DNA of 58,692 nt, taken from Thermoplasmatota archaeon. GTDB taxonomy: Archaea > Thermoplasmatota > E2 > DHVEG-1. The notes under the pieces are model-generated. The model saw only the letters and a list, made by a program, of their open reading frames with translations. It was not told the origin of the DNA and searched no databases. The DNA lies in contig JAFGFQ010000151.1 in assembly GCA_016930995.1 (NCBI GenBank), positions 1 to 58,692 on the forward strand, read 5' to 3'. A program made the position numbers and the translations under genes. Of the stretch, positions 7,588 to 16,432 are shown piece after piece (the first letter of the stretch is position 1; each line of letters starts with the position of its first letter).

Positions 7588-8123
7588 GGTTCCACCCCGA
7601 CGAGAAACCCATGCGGCAGCTGCTTGGCTTTTCCCTCCTCGATACGGTAGAATCTGAAGCATACCCCGTCCGGCATGAACGGGTTCATAACCAGAGCGAC
7701 GGCATCGGAAAAGAGCGCCTGGAAACCTTTCTGAGTCCTCTGGTCTGGCTCGGACATAAATACGGGAACGCTGCCGACGTGCGAATGTGCAAGTCCGACC
7801 ACGTAATTCCCGTCATCGATTTCCGATGCTTCGTTGAAAAACTGCGTGCCTACGGATGCACTAATCGGAGTCGCTTTTAAATCCTCGCAGCAGTGCGCGC
7901 CCTTGACTAATAGGTAAGTACCGCATATGGTTCCCCTGAGGAGGCTTGTACCTTCAACATTGCCTTTGCTCACGAAGAACTTGAACAGCTTTGCGATGAC
8001 GTCGGGGTCGACGAGGACCATGTTCGTCTTGACCTGGTTTGCCAGAGCCTTTTTCGTCACGACCTGTGGAATGAATTCCATTGTTTCGGAGAATACGTTT
8101 TTTACTAGGGTGGATACTCTCAT
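7584..8123 (-). CDS. JAB/JAMM (MPN) metalloprotease, deubiquitinase-like
   Basis: A 179-residue JAB-domain protein from the ATG at 8123, which overlaps the E2 stop as ATGA. The zinc signature is visible as AHSHVGSVPVFMSEPD: H-x-H followed by eight residues and S-x2-D, one residue more than the usual seven. The partner Glu is probably that of NVEGTSLLRG, before the strand TICGTYLL. Known JAMM proteins of this kind cleave Ubl tails or isopeptide bonds. Here it would mature or remove one of the operon's Ubl proteins. No membrane or targeting segments. Position between E2 and E1 genes makes a role in the conjugation cycle likely. Confidence 0.82.
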   Translation of the reverse strand: MRVSTLVKNVFSETMEFIPQVVTKKALANQVKTNMVLVDPDVIAKLFKFFVSKGNVEGTSLLRGTICGTYLLVKGAHCCEDLKATPISASVGTQFFNEASEIDDGNYVVGLAHSHVGSVPVFMSEPDQRTQKGFQALFSDAVALVMNPFMPDGVCFRFYRIEEGKAKQLPHGFLVGVEP

Positions 8124-8869
8124 GGAACCGGCCTCCTCAGGGAACGGATGACCCTTTCCATCCATCCTGAGCCCTGATCATCCTTGTAAAAATTCCTGCT
8201 CATCGCGGGTCGTTGCTGCCATTCGTGCCAGTGCGGGTGATCCATCACGTAGACGAGGTCGTCATAGATGCTTGCGAGCGTCCGAGTCGGCCGCCAGCTC
8301 TCGTCGTTTAGCGTGGAAAGGCACACCCAACCAGTTGTGTCAGGAAATATGTTCGGGTGGACGGGTGATAGGCTCGTGGTCCAGATGATGTGGGGCATTT
8401 TTTGCGGGTATTTTCTTGAAAGTTTTATCTCAACAGTGGAGCTCTGACCTCTCCACAAACCGGTTCCAGCCACCTTTGCGGTCCAGTTGAGTGGATCGTT
8501 GAGATCCATCGCCAGCGGCAGATGCCTGACCCGGATGATTCTTGCCTCCCATGCGAGACGCTTCTTGATATGTTCGGGCAGTTCGTTTTTCTTTCCAAAG
8601 CTGAAAGAAAAAGAGGAAGTGGGGTATGCCCCCACTATCCTGTATGAAGGAACAATCTCTAGGGTATCGGCATCCTTTATCCCTACATCCTTCACACGTT
8701 GGTTGTTTTCAAGTGGTCGACCTTTGTAACTAAGGCATAGACCGTTGGAGTCGGTTATGCCTTGGTCGGCGCACGCCTTGTTTAGCAGCGTGCCAATAGC
8801 GTCCGTCGGTTCGCAATCAATCGTTACTGGTGTTGCGAGACCAACATCTGATCTAATTATTATTTTCAT
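8120..8869 (-). CDS. Ubiquitin-like domain fused to E2 conjugating enzyme
   Basis: A 249-residue fusion. Residues 1-77 form a second ubiquitin-like domain (MKIIIRSDVG at the N-terminus, SYKGRPLENNQRVKDVGI, then DADTLEIVPS). Residues about 98-225 are a UBC/E2 domain with the full eukaryote-like active-site signature: HPNI at 171-174, GWVCLSTL at 180-187 with C183 as the expected thioester Cys, then W192-R-P and the TLASIYDDLVYVMDHP helix. This is much closer to eukaryotic E2 than to divergent bacterial versions, judging by motifs. First gene of the operon; AGGTG lies 5 nt before the ATG. The Ubl part may dock E1 or be a cis-encoded modifier; no Gly-Gly at the junction. Confidence 0.85.
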   Translation of the reverse strand: MKIIIRSDVGLATPVTIDCEPTDAIGTLLNKACADQGITDSNGLCLSYKGRPLENNQRVKDVGIKDADTLEIVPSYRIVGAYPTSSFSFSFGKKNELPEHIKKRLAWEARIIRVRHLPLAMDLNDPLNWTAKVAGTGLWRGQSSTVEIKLSRKYPQKMPHIIWTTSLSPVHPNIFPDTTGWVCLSTLNDESWRPTRTLASIYDDLVYVMDHPHWHEWQQRPAMSRNFYKDDQGSGWMERVIRSLRRPVP

Positions 8870-8938
8870 TTCACACCTGCCTATTTCCCCGCATCACCTC
8901 CGTTTTGGTGAATACGAGGATAGGAAGGTTTTAAAAAA
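8870..8938 (-). promoter_or_regulatory. Promoter and leader of the Ubl operon
   Basis: On the minus strand a TATA-like TTTTTTAAAA covers 8938-8929. Initiation about 25 nt on would give a leader of roughly 35 nt. The leader carries a strong GGAGGTGAT (8901-8893), but this is too far from the E2 ATG and lies right at the ATG of a 7-codon frame (8894-8871, M-R-G-N-R-Q-V) that ends 2 nt before the E2 start. The mini-frame may be chance. Confidence 0.5.
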
Positions 8939-9152
8939 TCGTCAGTCTGAAAAAAAGAAAAAAAGAGGGGAGAAACAGGCTTTGCAAAATCAAAAGTGGT
9001 CAAAACTGAAAACTTTCGGTGAAAATCCTTCCCGGGGACTGGGTCACATTCGGCCGGGCCCATCTTTTCATCATCTTTTCTGGAGAAAATCAGGGACGTA
9101 TGAGGAATTTTCCTCGTTAATACCTCACTTTGAGGAATCCCAAATTTTAAAA
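8939..9152 (+). promoter_or_regulatory. Intergenic region and aminotransferase promoter
   Basis: Part of a 316-bp gene-free stretch between two divergent genes. Its right end carries an inverted repeat GAGGAA-TT-TTCCTC (9102-9115), a second copy of TGAGGAAT about 20 nt on, and a TATA-like TTTTAAAATA just before 9153, some 35-40 nt before the aminotransferase ATG. An Lrp-type regulator would fit such a site, but no regulator is identified. A 97-codon minus-strand frame (9174-8881) overlaps all of this and has no protein-like features, so I do not call it. Confidence 0.4.
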
Positions 9153-9185
9153 TAAGAGAACTTATTACAGGCACAGGGCATTTTT

Positions 9186-10433
9186 ATGGTAGTTAATTAC
9201 GACCGTTTATTCTCAAATCGATCAAAAAACCTAAAATCCTCTGAGATTCGAGAGTTATTAAAACTTACCCAGAGTCCGGGTTTCATCTCTCTTGCAGGAG
9301 GGTTGCCGAATCCACAGGCGTTTCCGGTTGACGTCATCCATGAATGTATTGAGAAGGTGTTTAAGACCAACATTCATAATGCGTTGCAGTATGGGACGAC
9401 TGAGGGATTACCTCTCTTAAGGAACGTTATTGCACAGAGAATGAGGGAGAAAAAAGGTATCGATTGTGAACTTCATGATATCCTGATTACCGGGGGTGCT
9501 CAGCAGGCGTTATCTTTTATTGCCTTTAACTTATTAGACCCGGGTGATACGTATATCACCAGTGCACCAACCTACCTTGGGGCGTTGCAAGCATTTCATG
9601 CGTATCAGGGGAACTGTGAATGCATCCCGATGAACGATGAAGGCATTGATATCGATTCGCTGCGGCGGAACCTGAAAAGACTTCATAGGACCGGCATTAC
9701 CCCAAAATTCCTCTATGCTGTTGCCACATTCCAGAATCCCTCCGGTGAAAGCATCTCGCTTGAGCATCGAAAAGAACTCCTTGAGATTGCTTCGGAATAT
9801 GATTTTGTCATCGTGGAAGACGATCCCTATGGGGAGCTTGTTTTTGAAGGAAAGCCAATTCCCTCAATCAAATCACTAGACACGAAAGGTCGTGTCATCT
9901 ATATTGGAACATTCTCAAAGGTGCTTGCCCCAGGGTTCCGACTTGCCTGGGTGATCGCCTCTGAGGAGATCATCAACAGATTCTCTCTTACCAAGCAATC
10001 CAGTGACCTTTGCTCTAATATGTTTGTCCAATATATCGCCTATGAATATATCAAGGGTGGATATCTGGATATTCAGATTGAGCATATTAAAAAAATGTAT
10101 AAACACAAACGCGACGTCATGTTAAAAGCACTTAAGGAATATTTCCCTAAAGAAGCAAAATGGACGGTCCCTGGTGGTGGGATGTTCCTCTGGGTAACGT
10201 TGCCGAAAACGATTAACACGCGGCTGATGTTTAAAAGGGCAGTTGCAAAAAAGGTTGCATACGTGGTCGGTGATGCGTTCTACCCAGATAGCAGCAATTA
10301 TAATTCAATGCGTCTGAACTTCTCATATTCTGATGATGAGACGATTCGAGAGGGCGTCAAGCGTCTTGCAGAGGTTATTAAAGAAGAAATGGTGACTCCC
10401 TATGATAAAGATGAATATGTCAGTGGTGTATAA
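9186..10433 (+). CDS. PLP-dependent aminotransferase (2-aminoadipate/aromatic type)
   Basis: A 415-residue fold-type I aminotransferase of the LysN/Aro8/MocR-C-terminal group. Visible marks are SLAGGLPNPQAFP near the N-terminus, the substrate/cofactor motif YGTTEGLP, LITGGAQQAL, TFQNPSG, the Asp in VIVEDDPYGEL, and the Schiff-base Lys in IGTFSKVLAPGFRLAW. C-terminal GGGMFLWVTLP and MRLNFSYS fit the same group. Close relatives transaminate 2-aminoadipate, aromatic or branched-chain amino acids; the substrate cannot be read directly. A 2-aminoadipate role would suit the lysine catabolism operon at 34-38 kb. It is transcribed alone, divergent from the Ubl operon. Confidence 0.8.
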   Translation: MVVNYDRLFSNRSKNLKSSEIRELLKLTQSPGFISLAGGLPNPQAFPVDVIHECIEKVFKTNIHNALQYGTTEGLPLLRNVIAQRMREKKGIDCELHDILITGGAQQALSFIAFNLLDPGDTYITSAPTYLGALQAFHAYQGNCECIPMNDEGIDIDSLRRNLKRLHRTGITPKFLYAVATFQNPSGESISLEHRKELLEIASEYDFVIVEDDPYGELVFEGKPIPSIKSLDTKGRVIYIGTFSKVLAPGFRLAWVIASEEIINRFSLTKQSSDLCSNMFVQYIAYEYIKGGYLDIQIEHIKKMYKHKRDVMLKALKEYFPKEAKWTVPGGGMFLWVTLPKTINTRLMFKRAVAKKVAYVVGDAFYPDSSNYNSMRLNFSYSDDETIREGVKRLAEVIKEEMVTPYDKDEYVSGV

Positions 10434-10500
10434 TACACGTTCTTTTCCTCTTTTTTGAATAAAAAATAGACGGGGTTGACCAGAAAACCCTCTCAGTAAC

Positions 10501-10508
10501 TTTAAATA
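10501..10508 (+). promoter_or_regulatory. TATA box of rps17e-rib operon
   Basis: TTTAAATA stands 35 nt before the GTG start of rps17e, in an otherwise AT-rich spacer. The spacer upstream carries a T-rich run that may end transcription of the aminotransferase gene. Confidence 0.5.
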
Positions 10509-10542
10509 ACAAAACGCTATTCCGGAACTCTATATCTGAAGG

Positions 10543-10770
10543 GTGATTCCTCTGGGCAATATACGACAGACACATATAAAAAACGTTGCAATCGACTTAG
10601 TCAAGAAATATCCTGATCAGTTCTCTGGTGATTTCCAAAGTAATAAGGAGAAGGTCGATTCTCTTGTGACCGTTAGCAGTAAACTATTACGCAATAGGAT
10701 TGCTGGCTATATCACTCGTTATGTGATTTCTCGGAGTAAATCAAAACCAAGTCGACCCATTTCTGAGTAA
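10543..10770 (+). CDS. rps17e: 30S ribosomal protein eS17 (S17e)
   Basis: A 75-residue protein with the S17e signature GNIRQTHIKNVAIDLVKKYPDQFSGDF and SKLLRNRIAGYITRYV. The usual archaeal protein starts at about MGNIRQ; here the only standard start in frame is GTG at 10543, giving a short MIPL extension, so the GTG is chosen. This is a small-subunit component found in archaea and eukaryotes and not in bacteria. It is followed after 22 nt by ribB, so this ribosomal gene heads the riboflavin operon. Confidence 0.95.
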   Translation: MIPLGNIRQTHIKNVAIDLVKKYPDQFSGDFQSNKEKVDSLVTVSSKLLRNRIAGYITRYVISRSKSKPSRPISE

Positions 10771-10792
10771 CATCCCAATATTTATTTTTCAG

Positions 10793-11505
10793 ATGAAAAT
10801 ATGCTGCATAGGTGACTATATTAGCGTAATTCAACGTGCTATCGAATCCCTCAGGGACGGACGATTTGTCCTTATTTACGATAATGAGTCAAGAGAAAGT
10901 GAAACCGACCTTGTTATCGCCTCCCAGTTCGTGACCCCTGCATCAATCAAACAGATGCGCAAAGACGGTGGCGGACTCATCTTCTTAATGATATCCTATG
11001 AGGCCGCACAGAAACTACAACTGCCGTTCCTTGCTGATTTGTTTTCTGAGGTAAGCGCAACATATCCGGTCCTAGACGCACTCACCCCAAATGATATCCC
11101 GTATGACACAAAATCGTCTTTTTCTCTTTACATCAATCATCGAAAAACATTTACCGGTATCACCGACAACGACCGATCCCTGACCATGAAACGATTTGCT
11201 GAGCTTGTCAGTATCATACAGACCATGGACACAACACCAGCGGTTCAACAGTTTGGAAAAGAATTCCGATCCCCTGGACATGTCCCTATCTGCATCGCCT
11301 CAGAACATCTCCTTAACGAGCGAAAGGGTCATACAGAGCTAGTTATTTCGTTACTACAAATGGCAGGACTTACTCCAGCTGGAAGCGGTTGTGAAATCAT
11401 GGGCGATACAGGAAAAGCCCTACCAAAGGAAGACGCAAAGAAATACGCAGAAAAAAACAATCTTGTGTTCGTGGAAGGAAACGACATCATCAAAGCGTGG
11501 AAACA

Positions 11506-11518
<13 letters not shown>
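10793..11518 (+). CDS. ribB: 3,4-dihydroxy-2-butanone 4-phosphate synthase
   Basis: A 241-residue RibB, which converts ribulose 5-phosphate to 3,4-dihydroxy-2-butanone 4-phosphate plus formate. Diagnostic stretches are FVLIYDNESRESETDLVIASQFVTP (acidic metal-binding loop), RKDGGGLIFLMIS, and the late HTELVISLLQMAGLTPAG and CEIMGDTGKA. Stand-alone archaeal form, without a GTP cyclohydrolase II domain. Second gene of the rps17e-ribB-ribL-ribC-ribH run; its end overlaps ribL. Confidence 0.95.
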
Positions 11519-12428
<910 letters not shown>

Positions 12429-12446
12429 ATAGGAGGCAAAAGAAAC

Positions 12447-12869
12447 ATGGCAAAAGAAATAATCAAAATCGGAGCGGTTGTCTCTGATTTCAACTATGAC
12501 ATCACCATGATGATGTTCGAGCGAGCAAAAGAACACGCGGAGTTCCTCGGAGCGGAGATTACTAAAGTCGTAAAAGTCCCTGGCGTCTTCGACATGGGTC
12601 TTGCAGTGAAAAAACTGCTTTCACGCAAGGACATCGACGGTGTCATCACCATCGGAGCCGTCATCGAAGGGGAAACCGAGCATGACGACTTGGTCATTCA
12701 ACATGCGGCCCGAAAAATCGCTGATCTAGCCTTGGAATACAACAAACCAGTTGGATTAGGCATCTCTGGACCTGGGATGAGCCGACTTCAAGCAGAAGAT
12801 CGTATCGAACGAGGAAAAACAGCGGTCGAAGCGGTGGTCAAACTCCATCAACGATTACAAAAAATCTAA
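12447..12869 (+). CDS. ribH: 6,7-dimethyl-8-ribityllumazine synthase
   Basis: A 140-residue lumazine synthase with VVSDFNYDITMMM, the VKVPGVFDMGLAVKKLL substrate loop, and IGAVIEGETEHDDLV containing the catalytic His (E-H-D). It condenses dihydroxybutanone phosphate with the pyrimidine product and forms icosahedral or pentameric shells in relatives. A clear AGGAGG-like site (AATAGGAGGC) precedes the ATG. It is the last gene of the operon, converging with the CDF transporter 1 nt away. GTP cyclohydrolase and deaminase/reductase genes are not in this window. Confidence 0.96.
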   Translation: MAKEIIKIGAVVSDFNYDITMMMFERAKEHAEFLGAEITKVVKVPGVFDMGLAVKKLLSRKDIDGVITIGAVIEGETEHDDLVIQHAARKIADLALEYNKPVGLGISGPGMSRLQAEDRIERGKTAVEAVVKLHQRLQKI

Positions 12870-12870
12870 G

Positions 12871-13773
12871 TCATCCGTGTTCCCTTTCTTGTTTTTCAAA
12901 GGGAACGACGGTGATTGTTAGTCGTTCAAGCTCTGCAATTTTTTCTGTGGAGATTCGAATAATCTCGGATTGGATACTGCCAAGCTCGGAAACGGTCATC
13001 TCCCCAGGTACGGCAATCTCGAGTTCTCCTTGTATGACCGGACCGGTTCTTCGCAGTCGAACAACATGGGCTGCTTGCACCCCATTAATCCGTTCTGCAT
13101 AGGTTTTTATCAGGAGGCCATACATGAGGCAGTCGCCATCGCAAGCATCCACGAGCATATAGCCAGATTCTTTGATGGCGGCAAATCCTATCGAAAGAAT
13201 GAGACCTGCGATGATAAAACCAATGATTGAGTCTGCAATAATAAAACCATATGATGAAAGAACCAAGGCTGCCACAGTAAGAAAGGATGTCGTCCCATCT
13301 TTTATCGTGTTCACCGCATCAAGTCTCACGGATCTCATATTTGATTTTTTGTATCTTAATATTTTATAACCACCAAGAATAAGTGCTACTAGGGCAGCGA
13401 TAAACGCGACCACAGCACCAACAAAAGGAACACGGACGTCTTGAGGAGTAACCAGCTGATTATAGGAACGAAACGCAATATATCCTCCTAAAATAAACAT
13501 CACGATTGTTGCACTGATAGAAGCAACATTTTCAAGTTTATAATATCCGAAATGGAACCGCTGGTCCGCTGGTTTTTTAAAAAACCGAAGCCCTGCCCAG
13601 ACAATACCTGAGACAAATCCATCCCCGACACAGTCGATACCATTTGCTATTAAGGAAACACTTTGAGAGATTGTTTCTCCTAGGATAATTTGAATGATAC
13701 CAAGACTTACTAATGATATCGTTGTCACTATTGTTATTGTTTGAGTACGGTCCACCACAGATTCTTGGTTCAT
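12871..13773 (-). CDS. Cation diffusion facilitator family transporter
   Basis: A 300-residue CDF protein with six predicted membrane segments in residues about 14-205 and a soluble C-terminal domain (about 210-295). CDF marks are SLIANGIDCVGDGFVSG, RFHFGYYKLENVASISA, and DAVNTIKDG, with Asp pairs at the places of the transport site in TM2 and TM5. The family exports Zn2+, Fe2+, Mn2+ or Co2+ by proton exchange; the metal cannot be told here because the usual HxxxD is replaced by D-based motifs. Its own promoter lies in the 258-bp AT-rich spacer to the right. Confidence 0.85.
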   Translation of the reverse strand: MNQESVVDRTQTITIVTTISLVSLGIIQIILGETISQSVSLIANGIDCVGDGFVSGIVWAGLRFFKKPADQRFHFGYYKLENVASISATIVMFILGGYIAFRSYNQLVTPQDVRVPFVGAVVAFIAALVALILGGYKILRYKKSNMRSVRLDAVNTIKDGTTSFLTVAALVLSSYGFIIADSIIGFIIAGLILSIGFAAIKESGYMLVDACDGDCLMYGLLIKTYAERINGVQAAHVVRLRRTGPVIQGELEIAVPGEMTVSELGSIQSEIIRISTEKIAELERLTITVVPFEKQEREHG

Positions 13774-14031
13774 ACCTTCAATATGACGATAAGTACAACT
13801 TATTCTTAATAATTATTATCCTAGCTTTTTAGAACGAAAGGTAAAGTTCAGAAAAACATCTTGAGTTGTGAATTATTCTAAAAACACAATTAGTCATAAA
13901 CATTTCATTCATTCTTTCTTAAAACGACAATGAAAAAAATAGTATGAAAAAGTATTTAAGTGCTGGTTTTCATCGCAGATTGTATTTGATAATAACGGTT
14001 AAAAAAGCAAGAATAAAAAAGAGGGAATCTA

Positions 14032-14271
14032 ATGGTAAAGATTAATATCACTTTAGAAGGAGAAGATATTTCAGAGATCGTCAATGAGCTGTTACATGTG
14101 GGCATTGAATTATTAAAGGCGAATAGAAAAGAACTACGAGAGGTACTAAAGATTTTTGCGGATGAATCCTTAGAGATACTCAACGAGAAAAAGACTTTGG
14201 AACGAGGAGCAGAGCTTTATAGGAAACTGAACTCTGAGATTAACTGGACCTATAAACGGGATAAAGAGTAA
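14032..14271 (+). CDS. Small acidic/helical protein of unknown function
   Basis: 79 residues, highly charged, starting MVKINITLEGEDISEIVNEL and then mostly helical (LLHVGIELLKANRKELREVLKIFADESLEILNEKKT). No cysteines, no membrane segment. ATG follows a purine-rich AAAAAGAGGG ribosome site. It stands alone between the CDF transporter (divergent) and the M24 peptidase (convergent). I do not recognise a family; a small regulator or antitoxin-like protein is possible but not supported. Confidence 0.6.
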   Translation: MVKINITLEGEDISEIVNELLHVGIELLKANRKELREVLKIFADESLEILNEKKTLERGAELYRKLNSEINWTYKRDKE

Positions 14272-14282
14272 GAAAAAAATAT

Positions 14283-15377
14283 TTATTGTTTCAGTTCCAG
14301 GAAGACTCGCGGGCTTTTTGTTAGAAGCTCGACTCCATTTTTCTTAATGAGAATGTCGTCTTCTATCCGAACGCCTCCAACTCCAGGGAGGTACACTCCT
14401 GGTTCAACAGTGAGGACCATGTTTTCCTGTAACTCCATGGTATTATCTGGGGCAAATCCACTCCCATCATGCACTGAAAGACCAAGGGAATGACCAGTGG
14501 AATGAATGAAAGTTCCTTTGAACTGTGTTGCGTTTATAGAAGAAAGCGCTTTATGATGAATGTCACAAGCGTTCAATCCCGGTTGTATCGCATCAAATGC
14601 ACATTGCTGGGCGTGGAGCACTGTTTCGTACATCTCTCTCTGTTGCCTCGATGCTTTCCCACACATAAATGTACGGGTGATGTCGGAATTGTACTTTTTA
14701 TAACATGCACCAAAATCACAGACAATTAGATCCCCTCTCCGGAGTTGCACTTCGCCATGTCCGTAGTGGGGCTCGGCTGTGTTTTTTCCAAAAGAGGAGA
14801 TTGTATCAAAGGCAGGTTTTTCTGCACCGAAGCTTTGCAGAGAATAATTAATCTCTGCAGCAAGTTCATTCTCGGTCATCCCATCGGTGATGATATCGGG
14901 GAGTGTTGCCATCGTGTCATCAGCGATTTGACAGGCCTTTTTGATACGGTGAATTTCCTCGTCGTCTTTGATAAAGCGCGTCTTGGTAAAACCATCTGAT
15001 ACATCAACGAACTCTATTTTCGGAACTTGTTCTTTCAGCTTGGTGAATTCATGATAGGAAATACCATTTGCGTTTACACCGATGCGTTGGACTGATAAGA
15101 GAAGATTGGCAAGCGCTTTTGAATACTCGTTTTTCGTTTTATAGACAGTGAGACGCGCCGTTGCTTTCCTGGCACCTTCTGCTTCAAGCTCTGAGACCAG
15201 AATCTCACAGGAACCGTCAGGATATAACACGGCGCATGATCCTTCAAAGAGCCCTTGGTCAAGGTTGGTCACGTAAAAGAAATTATCATCGATGTACGGC
15301 AAAGAAGCGTTTTTAAGCAGGATGCAGTCGACAGTGGTATTACAATTGTGAAAAATATTTTTTATTCTCTGAGACAT
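14283..15377 (-). CDS. M24 family Xaa-Pro peptidase
   Basis: About 364 residues with a creatinase-like N-terminal domain (about 1-125) and a pita-bread M24 domain. The five metal ligands are visible: Asp in LIVCDFGACYKKYNSDITRTF (two Asp), His in STGHSLGLSVHDG, and Glu in TVEPGVYLPG and GGVRIEDD. Such enzymes release N-terminal residues before Pro or split Xaa-Pro dipeptides. ATG at 15377 is chosen over GTG at 15398, since the extra MEYGVST is not typical. Transcribed alone, 85 bp after the regulator gene that shares its strand. Confidence 0.9.
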   Translation of the reverse strand: MSQRIKNIFHNCNTTVDCILLKNASLPYIDDNFFYVTNLDQGLFEGSCAVLYPDGSCEILVSELEAEGARKATARLTVYKTKNEYSKALANLLLSVQRIGVNANGISYHEFTKLKEQVPKIEFVDVSDGFTKTRFIKDDEEIHRIKKACQIADDTMATLPDIITDGMTENELAAEINYSLQSFGAEKPAFDTISSFGKNTAEPHYGHGEVQLRRGDLIVCDFGACYKKYNSDITRTFMCGKASRQQREMYETVLHAQQCAFDAIQPGLNACDIHHKALSSINATQFKGTFIHSTGHSLGLSVHDGSGFAPDNTMELQENMVLTVEPGVYLPGVGGVRIEDDILIKKNGVELLTKSPRVFLELKQ

Positions 15378-15462
15378 CGTTGAAACACCATACTCCACCC
15401 ACTACTTTCCCTTCATCAAAAGGTTTAGAATAAGCGAGGGGGATGATTCCTGTGCAGTATGA

Positions 15463-15849
15463 TTACTTTTCTATTGAAGAAATAAGATTGTGCAATTGGC
15501 CCAAGTCTGTTCTGATATTTTCAACTTCTTGCATTTTTTCTTTTTCGAAGCTCTTCAGGATAGATGGTAGATCCGCAGTAAGTTTGTAAAGATGAACAGG
15601 TCTTCCTTTTCCTTTCTTTTTTTCATCGCGTTTCTTCGCCCACCCGCGCCTTCGGAGTTCCTGCATCGCAACACTTACTTCAGGTTGTCTGAGATCAGCG
15701 CCTTGTTCAACGTCTGCAGAGCGACATTCATCCACTTGAGAAATGTAGAGTAATGTCTTGGCAAGATTCTTAGGCATCCCAAGCTCTGAGAACAATTGGA
15801 CTGCTTTATTTTCATTATCATCCAATACAAACGACTTTTTTCGTTTCAT
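15463..15849 (-). CDS. wHTH transcriptional regulator (TrmB/MarR-like)
   Basis: 128 residues with a winged helix at about 22-95: MPKNLAKTLLYISQVDECRSADVEQGADLRQPEVSVAMQELRRRGWAKKR has the helix arrangement of the archaeal TrmB/ArsR-like group, and GKGRPVHLYKLT is the wing. The C-terminus (about 95-128, FEKEKMQEVENIRTDLGQLHNLI) is a probable coiled-coil dimerisation helix. This family is common in methanogens and Thermoplasmatota with unknown targets. No cysteine cluster or ligand domain is visible. Confidence 0.75.
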   Translation of the reverse strand: MKRKKSFVLDDNENKAVQLFSELGMPKNLAKTLLYISQVDECRSADVEQGADLRQPEVSVAMQELRRRGWAKKRDEKKKGKGRPVHLYKLTADLPSILKSFEKEKMQEVENIRTDLGQLHNLISSIEK

Positions 15850-15931
15850 ACATTCTCCTCGCGGAATAAATCAATTCTGAAGTATATATATTTTTCCAAT
15901 TTTTTCACTTGAATTTTTATATCTTATTCTA

Positions 15932-16393
15932 TTATTTAAATCTTTTTATTTTTAATTTGCTTTCCTCCATCATCTGCTTAGCAAGGTCATCAGGATAGTC
16001 TCCTGCATAGATGATTTCTGTCACTCCTGCATTAATCAACATTTTTACGCATACAACACAAGGAGTGTTGGTACAATAGAGTACAGAGCCTTTAATCGAA
16101 ACGCCAAAAACAGCAGCCTGAATAATCGCATTCTGCTCTGCATGGAGCCCACGACATAACTCATGCCGTTCCCCTGAAGGGATATTCTGATCTGCGCGAA
16201 TACATCCTGTTTCACAACAATGCCGAAGACCCTTTGGTGCTCCATTATACCCCGTGCTAAGGATATGTTTGTCTTTTACGAGAATAGCACCAACTTTTCT
16301 CCGTAAACAGGTACTTCTCTTTGCGACCACATGAGCCATTTCCATAAAATATTCATCATAGGAGGGTCGTTCTTCCATGGGTATCTCTTCCAT
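15932..16393 (-). CDS. dCMP deaminase
   Basis: 153 residues of the dCMP/ComEB cytidine deaminase family. Zinc and catalytic motif HAEQNAI plus PCVVC are present, as is the second structural zinc region typical of dCMP deaminases ([22 protein letters not shown]). [31 protein letters not shown] is the conserved N-terminus. It makes dUMP from dCMP for thymidylate synthesis. Transcribed alone from an AT-rich spacer shared with the ATPase gene. Confidence 0.92.
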   Translation of the reverse strand: MEEIPMEERPSYDEYFMEMAHVVAKRSTCLRRKVGAILVKDKHILSTGYNGAPKGLRHCCETGCIRADQNIPSGERHELCRGLHAEQNAIIQAAVFGVSIKGSVLYCTNTPCVVCVKMLINAGVTEIIYAGDYPDDLAKQMMEESKLKIKRFK

Positions 16394-16432
16394 ATGTACT
16401 AAAAAGAAGAATACCGGGAAAGCTTAATAAAA

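Noticed and set aside
3768..8869. Ubl operon as thiamin or molybdopterin sulfur-transfer genes (ThiS/MoaD, ThiF/MoeB, JAMM)
   Set aside because: A full E2 domain with HPNI and active-site Cys is present, the Ubl proteins lack the Gly-Gly needed for thiocarboxylate formation, and no thiamin or molybdopterin gene is nearby.
8881..9174. 97-codon minus-strand frame upstream of the Ubl-E2 gene, a possible further operon member
   Set aside because: It covers the likely promoters of both flanking genes, including the TATA box of the Ubl operon, and its translation shows no domain or typical composition.
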